Positions 1 to 5,451 of a stretch of DNA of 14,590 nucleotides are shown piece after piece; position 1 is the first letter of the stretch; every line of letters starts with the position of its first letter. The DNA is taken from the NCBI GenBank assembly GCA_040255445.1, contig JBDZUZ010000099.1:1-14590 (forward strand). The letters run 5' to 3'. Origin of the DNA: JBDZUZ01 sp040255445 (lineage in GTDB: Bacteria > Planctomycetota > Phycisphaerae > Phycisphaerales > UBA1924). Under the pieces are notes generated by a model. That model did no database searches. It saw only the letters and a list, made by a program, of their open reading frames with translations, and was not told the DNA's origin. The position numbers and the translations under genes are program-made.

Positions 1-87
1 CGCCCGGACGGCGGTAGGAGGCACAGCGGCGCAATCACCGCACGCCGCCGTCCGAACGATCCGGCGCTGCGCCACGTGCGCCCAACA

Positions 88-106
88 CATCGGCAAAATG
101 CCGATG
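88..106. repeat. Short perfect hairpin
   Basis: CATCGGCA and TGCCGATG form an 8-bp perfect stem around an AAA loop. It lies just outside the compound repeat at 122-396 and has no run of T after it on either strand, so it is not a good intrinsic terminator. Positions 1-87 hold nothing else I can identify. Confidence 0.45.
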
Positions 107-121
107 CCACGGAACGCCTCC

Positions 122-243
122 CGACCCCGAAAGGGGTCGAGGGGCGTAGCCACGGGTGGAGCACGCCGGGCGCAGCCCGGTGTGCGCAACCCGTGGAAGG
201 AGTCGCGCAGCATCAACTGCCCCGAAGGGGCAGAGGAATCGAA
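122..243 (+). repeat. Hairpin repeat family 1, copy 1 (A-B-A module)
   Basis: The module contains three foldable parts. Hairpin A is CGACCCC-GAAA-GGGGTCG (122-139, a GNRA-type loop). Hairpin B has outer arms CCACGGGT (150-157) and ACCCGTGG (189-196), then a 3x3 internal loop and an 11-bp inner stem (161-171 with 175-185). A second A-type hairpin is CTGCCCC-GAA-GGGGCAG (217-233), followed by AGGAATCGAAC. The same order recurs on the minus strand at 11299-11424, down to the AGAGGAATCGAAC end, so this is a true dispersed repeat and not chance GC structure. It is non-coding: the open frames across it are by-products, although one gives near-identical peptides in both copies because the DNA is conserved. 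It resembles REP/BIME or MITE-type elements; no transposase or RAYT gene is in the window. Confidence 0.85.
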
Positions 244-262
244 CTTCTGCCCGCGCACCAAC

Positions 263-396
263 TCCTCTGCCCCTCAGGGGCAGCAGACCCAGGAACCAAG
301 GAAGAACGCACCGCCCGCCTCCACGGGTTCCGCACGGTTCGCTCCGCTCATCGTGCTCCACCCGTGGCTACACCCCGCTGCCCCTGACCGGGGCAG
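263..396 (-). repeat. Hairpin repeat family 1, copy 2, inverted relative to copy 1
   Basis: Read on the minus strand this repeats the A-B-A plan. The A hairpin is CTGCCCC/GGGGCAG at 378-396. The B hairpin has outer arms 321-328 and 360-367 and a short inner stem 332-336/352-356. The last A hairpin is at 267-283. TCCTCTG at 263-269 is the reverse complement of CAGAGGA at 231-237, so copies 1 and 2 face each other and the whole stretch 122-396 is one large imperfect palindrome. It starts 22 bases beyond the stop codon of the GGDEF gene, so it would lie in that gene's 3' untranslated RNA. Confidence 0.8.
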
Positions 397-417
397 AAAG
401 GCATCAGACACGCGCGA

Positions 418-1743
418 TTACCGCTCCGCCCGCTGCGACCCCGGCCCGAACGTCAAGACGTTCTTCCCCTGCCGCTTGCTCCGCAGCGCGAGCTGATCCG
501 CGCGAGCGAGAAGCTCTTCCGGCGTCGAGCCGTCCCACGGGAATGTCGCGAGCCCGCCCGATATCGTCAGCGTCGATGGCGTGCCCGCGAGCTTGGGGAA
601 CGTGTGCTCGCCGATCTGCTTCTGGAAGCGCTGCGCGATCTCCGCCACGCTCTCGGGGGGCTTGCTGCCTTCCTGCCGCGGGCCCTCGGGATCGTGGAAG
701 ATCACCGCGAATTCATCGCCGCCGATGCGGCAGACGCGGTCGGTCGGGCGGATGCAGCTGCGCAGCAGCCGCACCGTCTCCGTCAGGATCTCATCGCCCG
801 CCTCGTGCCCGAATTTGTCGTTGTACTGCTTGAAGTCATCGATATCGAAGACCATCAGCGTGAACGACCGCCGCGTGTTCCGCGCCTGCTCGATCGCGCT
901 CCCCAGGAAGCGATCGAAGTACCGCCGGTTCCACGCGCCCGTGAGCGGGTCGGTGAACGCCGCGGAACGCAGCTGCGTCTGCTGATCGCGCAGCCACAGC
1001 CACCCCGCCATCCACCGCGCGTGCTGCTCGAGCTTCTTGTGCGGCACCTTCTCGGCCGTGAGCCAACCCAGCGTCGCGGAATCCCAACGGATCTCCGCCC
1101 CGCCCTTGGGCTCGGTCGCGTGGTACATCACGCTCGCATCGCCCGTCCGCTCGCGGATGATGGCCAGGCACGCCTCCGCAACCTCGCGCCCCCGCAGCAT
1201 CAGCGTGACCAGCGCCAGATCGCCCGGCGCCCCGCCAGGCCCGCCCGGCACCACGATCTCCGCGCCGCCGGCATCGCCACTCCCGCCCGCCTCGACCGTG
1301 CCCATCTCCTCCCCCGGGATCCCCGGCCGCATCAGCCCGCTCAATTCCCGCAGCCGCTGCCGCACCTGCTCGGCAGTCCCCACCGGATCGATGACGCCGT
1401 CCACCGCCGGCGGCAGGTCCGCCCCGCCGCCCGATTTCGCGGCGATCACGCGTGCATCAGGATCGACATGCCGCAGGCCGATGACGAATTCCTCCAAGGC
1501 CGCGACCTCGTCCAGCCCCGCCGGGGCCGTCTCCCGCAGCCGCTGCACGATATCCGGCCCGAGGACCACGGTCGTAACCCCGGCCCGGTGCCCCTCGATC
1601 GGGGCGGCCAGCTCGCCCAGGGCCTCCAGCGCGGTGCGCACTCGGATCAGTTCGATCGTCTCATCAAGGCGCAGCGCGGCGTCCAGCCCCGTCCGGCCGA
1701 CGAGGATCACACGCATCTCGAAATCACGCTGCGGACCACCCAC
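418..1743 (-). CDS. GGDEF diguanylate cyclase with degenerate receiver-like N-terminus
   Basis: This 441-residue protein should make cyclic di-GMP from two GTP in the cytoplasm. The C-terminal GGDEF domain spans about residues 262-432. It begins with TDPLTGAWNRR, contains DIDDFKQYNDKFGHEAGD (300-317) and an intact GGDEF signature (341-345), and ends in an AD.....RSKRQGKN motif. RPTD at 332-335, five residues before GGDEF, matches the inhibitory I-site (RxxD), so product feedback is expected. Residues 11-130 resemble a receiver fold (MRVILVG start; hydrophobic TTVVL strand), but LGPD replaces the usual phospho-acceptor Asp context, so phosphorylation looks unlikely. The middle part (about 175-260) is unassigned. 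There are no membrane segments. Start: GTG at 1743 has AGAGG at 1753-1757 with 9-nt spacing; the in-frame ATG at 1716 lacks a useful Shine-Dalgarno. The gene lies 128 bp downstream of the 1872-2675 gene on the same strand, probably co-transcribed with it. Confidence 0.92.
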   Translation of the reverse strand: MGGPQRDFEMRVILVGRTGLDAALRLDETIELIRVRTALEALGELAAPIEGHRAGVTTVVLGPDIVQRLRETAPAGLDEVAALEEFVIGLRHVDPDARVIAAKSGGGADLPPAVDGVIDPVGTAEQVRQRLRELSGLMRPGIPGEEMGTVEAGGSGDAGGAEIVVPGGPGGAPGDLALVTLMLRGREVAEACLAIIRERTGDASVMYHATEPKGGAEIRWDSATLGWLTAEKVPHKKLEQHARWMAGWLWLRDQQTQLRSAAFTDPLTGAWNRRYFDRFLGSAIEQARNTRRSFTLMVFDIDDFKQYNDKFGHEAGDEILTETVRLLRSCIRPTDRVCRIGGDEFAVIFHDPEGPRQEGSKPPESVAEIAQRFQKQIGEHTFPKLAGTPSTLTISGGLATFPWDGSTPEELLARADQLALRSKRQGKNVLTFGPGSQRAER

Positions 1744-1752
1744 TCGGCGACG

Positions 1753-1757
1753 CCTCT
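1753..1757 (-). promoter_or_regulatory. Shine-Dalgarno AGAGG of the GGDEF gene
   Basis: AGAGG on the minus strand lies 9 nt before GTG 1743. It supports that start over the ATG 27 nt downstream. I see no clear promoter in the rest of the 1744-1871 gap, which suggests read-through from the upstream gene. Confidence 0.5.
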
Positions 1758-1871
1758 ATGCACAGCACAACCACGGGCGCGGGATCCACCCACCGACCAC
1801 CCGTTGGCTCGGACGCCGCTCGACCTTTCAACCCCGTCACACCACGGAGCCGCGCGGTGGGCGCCCACTGC

Positions 1872-2675
1872 TCACCGCGAATCCTGACCTCTCTCCGGGC
1901 GTTTTGCGAGCAACATGGATAACTCCTCATCAGTCAGGGTCATCCCCGTCACCCGCGCTTGCCCAACTTCTCGATCCGGGACCGAACAGGACGCGTCTCT
2001 CATCGCGTTCTCGGACGTTCCCTTGCCATCGCCGCGGTCCTCCGCCGCGGACTCCTCTCCGTGCGCCTCTACGGGCGCCTCCCCGACCGCTTCCGAGGGC
2101 GGATCGATGGCAAGCCGCAGCCGCGGCCGGCCCTCGCGCCACCCCTCCGATCCCATCATCGGCGCTGCCGATTCCATCAGCCGCGCGGCGAGATCACCCG
2201 CTGCCTGGCCCCGCGCTGCCGACCCCTTCGGGCCCGCCGCGGAACCGGCCGGGCGTGCACCCGTCTTCGCCGGCTTCGGCTCGTGCTGCACCGCGGCCAG
2301 CGCCGGCGACCACGCCGACTCCTCGCCGCTCCGCAACGCTCTTACGTACGCCCGCGAACGCCGCTCATAGACCCACACAGGAACCCGCCGGCCCCGCTCT
2401 TCACCCGCCTGCCGCACCGCCGCGACCGCCTCCGACGCCCCGGCCAGCAGCCGCGGCTCGACCAGCAGCAGCACCGGCGTCATGCCCGCGGCGGCCTCGC
2501 GCACCACCTTGAGCACACTCCCCACCGCCGTGTAGACGCTCTCGGCGATGACCAGTTCGAGGTCCTGCCGTCGGCGGAGCGCATCGAGCAACGCCGCATC
2601 GAGCACACGGCCCCGCGGCGTCCACATCACACACCGGAATCGGCATCCGGGCCTTTCCGTGCGGCTCTCGCGCAT
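1872..2675 (-). CDS. Unrecognised protein, receiver-like N-terminus and disordered C-terminal half
   Basis: I do not recognise a family for this 267-residue protein. Residues 22-110 alternate hydrophobic strands and helices as in a receiver domain (RVLDAALLDALRRRQ, then LELVIAES, then VLLLVEPRLL, then PVWVYERRS) but show no clear Asp phospho-acceptor. The layout resembles the N-terminus of the GGDEF protein encoded just downstream. Residues 130-240 are low-complexity (Ala, Gly, Pro, Glu and Lys) and are probably disordered. The C-terminus has a short amphipathic segment, LTDEELSMLLAK (247-258), that could be a docking helix. Start: ATG 2675 has no Shine-Dalgarno but is preceded by a TAGAAT box 6 nt upstream. 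An ATG at 2627 (residue 17) is the alternative and would remove a Cys/Arg-rich N-terminus. Its neighbours suggest, but do not show, a role in controlling the cyclase. Confidence 0.72.
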   Translation of the reverse strand: MRESRTERPGCRFRCVMWTPRGRVLDAALLDALRRRQDLELVIAESVYTAVGSVLKVVREAAAGMTPVLLLVEPRLLAGASEAVAAVRQAGEERGRRVPVWVYERRSRAYVRALRSGEESAWSPALAAVQHEPKPAKTGARPAGSAAGPKGSAARGQAAGDLAARLMESAAPMMGSEGWREGRPRLRLAIDPPSEAVGEAPVEAHGEESAAEDRGDGKGTSENAMRDASCSVPDREVGQARVTGMTLTDEELSMLLAKRPERGQDSR

Positions 2676-2681
2676 CCACGG

Positions 2682-2687
2682 ATTCTA
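2682..2687 (-). promoter_or_regulatory. Candidate -10 box (TAGAAT) for leaderless transcription of the 1872-2675 gene
   Basis: TAGAAT on the minus strand ends 6 nt before ATG 2675, and no Shine-Dalgarno is present. That spacing would put the transcription start at or next to the start codon. The hexamer 17 nt further upstream (TGCTTC, 2705-2710) is a poor -35. Spurious -10 matches are common, so this rests mainly on the same arrangement being seen at other genes here. Confidence 0.35.
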
Positions 2688-2726
2688 ACAGGCTTTGCGA
2701 TCCGGAAGCAGTTCTTGCGCGGCGGG

Positions 2727-3905
2727 TCAGGACGCGGCCGCGGCGAGCACCGCCGCGGCCATCGCCTCCGCGCCCCGGGCCTCCCCGAGCTTGCCCAGAT
2801 TACCAACCAGCCGCTCGCGGACCGCCGGGTCGGCGACCATGCCGCGGAGGACCTCGCCGGCGTCCTCGATGTTGCGGGCCGGGTCGATCAGGTCGGCGCA
2901 CATCAGCGCTGCGCCGGCATCGACCAGGGGCGCGGCGTTCTTCTTCTGGTGCTGGTCGCGGTGGAAGGGATAGGGAAGGAAGAGCGTGGGCACAGCGTTG
3001 GCCCACGCCTCCGCCACGCTCCCGGCGCCGGCGCGGCTGACAGCGCAATCCGCCGCGCCCCACGCCGCGCCCATCGCATCGATGAACGGCGCGACATGCG
3101 CCGGGACCGATGCGGCCTTGTACGCCGCGGCGAGCTCCGCGGCGGGGTCGCGGTTGTCTTTCGCGGGGCCGGTTCTCGCCGGACCAACCTGATGAATCAC
3201 CTGCCACTGGCCCGCCGCGAGCAGCGGGCCGTGCCGCGACAGGAACGCCAGCATCAGGTCGTTGATCGTCCCCGCGCCCTGGCTTGCGCCCGTCACCAGC
3301 AGCGTCGGCCGCGAGGGGTCGAGCCCGAACCGCTCGCGGCACGCGGCGGGCGTGCCCGGCGCACGAGCTTCAGCACGCACGATCGGCCCGATCACCTCCC
3401 AATCGCGCCCCTCCGCTGGGATCGTCGTCAGCACGCGATCGGCGTGCTTGCCGATCCAGCGGTTCGCGAGGCCCGGCGTCGCGTCGAGGTTCGCCGCGAT
3501 CACGGGGATGCGCTCAGCACGCGCTGCCTGCACGATCGGCGCGGCGACGAAGCCGCCGAACGAAGCAACGACGACCGGCCCGTCTTTCTTCGCCGCGCGG
3601 ATCGCGCTCCGCCCGGCGCGGATCGACGCCCCCCAGCCCTTCAAAAACCGCCACGCCGCCCGCGGCCGCACGCCGAAGGGCTTGGCGGGCACGGGCTCGA
3701 AGTCGACCGGCTCGCCGTGGAGCTTCGCCGCGGACATGATCCGCGCATCGATCGCCCGGTCCGAACAGAGGAAGCGGATGCGGGCGTTGGGCCGCTGGGC
3801 GCGGATCACCTCGCTCACAGCCAGCGCCGGGAAGAGGTGCCCGCCGGTGCCGCCGCCGGCGCAGAGGATGGTCAGGTCCGTCGCCACATCGTGTCCAGTC
3901 TTCAC
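2727..3905 (-). CDS. murG: UDP-GlcNAc:lipid I N-acetylglucosaminyltransferase MurG
   Basis: MurG adds GlcNAc from UDP-GlcNAc to lipid I on the inner face of the cytoplasmic membrane, giving lipid II. The N-terminal Rossmann glycine-rich motif is GGGTGGHLFPALAVSE (residues 17-32). The second G-loop region is TGASQGAGTIND (205-216). The donor-binding C-terminal motifs are SRAGAGSVAEAW (290-301) and DQHQKKNAAPL (317-327). At 392 residues it is somewhat longer than typical MurG (about 355-365). An oddity is that the family motif HEQN before GLxNRW is replaced by ANLD (138-141). The start is GTG 3905, which leaves 6 bp after the ftsW stop and suggests translational coupling; GTG 3887 is an alternative. 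The gene is second in an ftsW-murG pair, with no murC, murD, ftsZ or ftsA beside it. Confidence 0.94.
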   Translation of the reverse strand: MKTGHDVATDLTILCAGGGTGGHLFPALAVSEVIRAQRPNARIRFLCSDRAIDARIMSAAKLHGEPVDFEPVPAKPFGVRPRAAWRFLKGWGASIRAGRSAIRAAKKDGPVVVASFGGFVAAPIVQAARAERIPVIAANLDATPGLANRWIGKHADRVLTTIPAEGRDWEVIGPIVRAEARAPGTPAACRERFGLDPSRPTLLVTGASQGAGTINDLMLAFLSRHGPLLAAGQWQVIHQVGPARTGPAKDNRDPAAELAAAYKAASVPAHVAPFIDAMGAAWGAADCAVSRAGAGSVAEAWANAVPTLFLPYPFHRDQHQKKNAAPLVDAGAALMCADLIDPARNIEDAGEVLRGMVADPAVRERLVGNLGKLGEARGAEAMAAAVLAAAAS

Positions 3906-3911
3906 AGGTGT

Positions 3912-5117
3912 TTACGCCGCGGCCGGTGCATCGGCGAAGACCACCCGCTCCTGGTCCTGCGTGCGGTCGATCGCGATCAGCAGCCCCAGCGAGAAGGCCG
4001 TGAGCATCCAGCCCGTGCCGCCAGAACTGAGCAGCGGCAGGGCGATGCCCTTGGTGGGCGCCATGCCCGTCACGACGAACATGTTGATCGCCGCCTGCAG
4101 CGAGATCGTCAGCACGATGCCGAAGGCCCACAGGCGGCACATGGTGTCGCGCTCACGCCACGCGATCGTCCACCCCGCCCACATCAGCGTCAGGAAGAGC
4201 AGGACGACGATGACGGCGCCGGGGATGCCCAGTTCCTCGCAGATCACCGCGAAGAGGAAGTCGGTGTGGTCCTCGAGCAGGTACCCGAACTTCTGCAGAC
4301 CGTGGCCCAGGCCGCGGCCGAAACCCTCGCCGTTGGCCACCGCGACCAGCGACTGGATCGTGTGGTAGCCGATGCCCTCGGGGTCGGCGTACGGGTCGGC
4401 GAAGGCGAGCAGGCGGTTCACGCGGTAGGGCTCGGTGATGATCGCCGCGGCGAGCGCCGCGAGGGCGATCGGCAAGAACGCGAGGAAGTGCCAGAACCGG
4501 GCCCCGCCGGCGAGCAGGATGAGCACGCCCACGCCGGCGATGAGCATGCCCGTGCCCAGGTCCTCGAGCACGATGAACCCCGACACCGCGCCGATCGCGA
4601 CCAGGGCGGGGAAGAGGCCGCGGACGAGCTGCGGCAGCCACATCGACCGGGCCGCGGCGTACCACGCGATCAGCGGCAACATCGCCCACTTGGCGATCTC
4701 GCTGGGCTGGACCGAGAGCGCATCCTGCAGGCCGGGGACGGGCAGACTGATCCAGCGGTGCGCGCCGTTCATGACGCGGCTCAGGCCCGGGACGTACACG
4801 AGGCCGCAGAAGCCGACCAGGGCGATGGTGCAGAGGATCAGGAATCCCATGCCGCGGGCCGGGTCGCTCGCCGAGCCCGTCGGCAGCCCGCGCTCGATCC
4901 CCCGGACCGGGACCCGCGACCCCAGCAGCATCAGGCCCAGCGCCAGGACCATGTACGCGGTGGTCTTGGAGAACAGGATCGAAGAGAAGCTGGTCTCGAA
5001 CGACTGCTGCGGCCCCTCGACGGTCTTCACGCTCATGTTGGCGCTGGTGACCATGAGCACGCCCAGGGTGAGCAGGGCGAGGACGCAGAGAGCGACAACA
5101 TGACCGGCGCGGAGCAT
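3912..5117 (-). CDS. ftsW: SEDS-family peptidoglycan polymerase/division protein FtsW
   Basis: This 401-residue polytopic membrane protein is of the SEDS family (FtsW/RodA/SpoVE), which polymerises glycan strands from lipid II with a partner class B PBP. Many hydrophobic segments are visible, starting at residues 6-24. Family motifs are NGAHRWI (117-123), QPSEIAK (137-143), EDLGTGM (185-191), EDHTDFLFAVICEELG (282-297, with the Asp at 286 at the position known to be catalytic in SEDS proteins) and KGIALPLLSSGGTG (356-369). FtsW rather than RodA is chosen because of the tight link to murG; RodA cannot be excluded from motifs alone. Start: ATG 5117 fits the family length. A longer open frame back to 5318 would run through the repeat at 5182-5294 and is rejected. 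No Shine-Dalgarno is visible; a GATAAT box lies 7 nt upstream. Confidence 0.93.
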   Translation of the reverse strand: MLRAGHVVALCVLALLTLGVLMVTSANMSVKTVEGPQQSFETSFSSILFSKTTAYMVLALGLMLLGSRVPVRGIERGLPTGSASDPARGMGFLILCTIALVGFCGLVYVPGLSRVMNGAHRWISLPVPGLQDALSVQPSEIAKWAMLPLIAWYAAARSMWLPQLVRGLFPALVAIGAVSGFIVLEDLGTGMLIAGVGVLILLAGGARFWHFLAFLPIALAALAAAIITEPYRVNRLLAFADPYADPEGIGYHTIQSLVAVANGEGFGRGLGHGLQKFGYLLEDHTDFLFAVICEELGIPGAVIVVLLFLTLMWAGWTIAWRERDTMCRLWAFGIVLTISLQAAINMFVVTGMAPTKGIALPLLSSGGTGWMLTAFSLGLLIAIDRTQDQERVVFADAPAAA

Positions 5118-5124
5118 TGGGGGG

Positions 5125-5130
5125 ATTATC
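5125..5130 (-). promoter_or_regulatory. Candidate -10 box (GATAAT) for leaderless ftsW transcription
   Basis: GATAAT on the minus strand ends 7 nt before ATG 5117 and is followed by a run of C instead of a Shine-Dalgarno. A transcript starting about 7 nt after this box would begin at the start codon. The -35 region (AGAGAA at 17-nt spacing) is weak. Confidence 0.4.
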
Positions 5131-5181
5131 GGCGGGGTGACGCGCAATTCTCTACAGAGCCGGACACGCGAGATGCGACCC

Positions 5182-5294
5182 GTGCCACAGGCTGGCTGCT
5201 CTGAGCCAGCCTGTGGGGAACGGCACCACGCTCCGCTCGCCCGCTCTGCTGCGCCCAACCCACAGGCTCGTGCAGAGCCACGAGCCTGTGGCAC
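5182..5294 (+). repeat. Hairpin repeat family 2, copy 1 (double hairpin with terminal inverted repeats)
   Basis: The element begins GTGCCACAGGCT and ends AGCCTGTGGCAC, which are perfect 12-bp terminal inverted repeats. It holds two hairpins, each with a 13-bp perfect stem and a 6-nt loop. The first pairs 5185-5197 with 5204-5216 (loop GCTCTG). The second pairs 5260-5272 with 5279-5291 (loop CAGAGC). The two loops are exact reverse complements. The arms share CCACAGGCT and then differ (GGCT versus CGTG). A second copy lies at 7230-7343 in the same orientation. This copy sits between the divergent ftsW and ClpX-like genes; it is non-coding and looks like a BIME or MITE. Nothing here identifies the enzyme that would move it. 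Confidence 0.88.
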
Positions 5295-5346
5295 GCGGGC
5301 GCGAAACCTGTTGGACAAAACGCGCGGTGCTCAACTGCTCATCATC

Positions 5347-5364
5347 GCGCGACTTACCTCGCGC
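5347..5364. promoter_or_regulatory. Inverted repeat GCGCGA-N6-TCGCGC, possible operator
   Basis: This is a perfect 6-6-6 palindrome 26 bp upstream of the proposed -35 of the ClpX-like gene. The position would suit a regulator site, but in DNA this rich in CG such palindromes arise by chance. I cannot name a cognate regulator. Confidence 0.2.
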
Positions 5365-5390
5365 CGCGTTCAATTCGCGCACAAATCGCG

Positions 5391-5418
5391 TTGCGTCGGT
5401 GCGCTCGACAAGTAGACT
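5391..5418 (+). promoter_or_regulatory. Candidate sigma70-type promoter of the ClpX-like gene
   Basis: TTGCGT (5391-5396), a 16-bp spacer and TAGACT (5413-5418) resemble a housekeeping promoter. It would give a leader of roughly 25-30 nt, which would include the GAGG Shine-Dalgarno at 5441-5444 (7 nt before ATG 5452). The call is by pattern only. Confidence 0.4.
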
Positions 5419-5451
5419 CGGACGACGCACCCACACAACCGAGGTTCACGC

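Noticed and set aside
122..396. CRISPR array
   Set aside because: The repeats are palindromic modules in mirrored order with unequal spacing, not direct repeats with uniform spacers, and no cas gene is present.
156..833. Plus-strand frames through the 122-396 repeat
   Set aside because: They cross hairpin repeats and then run antisense through the GGDEF domain. Peptide likeness between copies is explained by conserved repeat DNA.
604..1887. A 427-codon plus-strand open frame
   Set aside because: It is antisense to the GGDEF gene, whose motifs are unambiguous; the translation is low-complexity Arg/Pro/His.
1959..5204. A 1081-codon plus-strand open frame
   Set aside because: It lies antisense to murG, ftsW and the receiver-like gene, is dominated by Arg, His, Gln and Asp from reversed GC-rich codons, and has no domain. 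It is a shadow of high GC.
5118..5318. N-terminal extension of FtsW
   Set aside because: It would encode part of repeat family 2 and add 67 residues with no counterpart in SEDS proteins.
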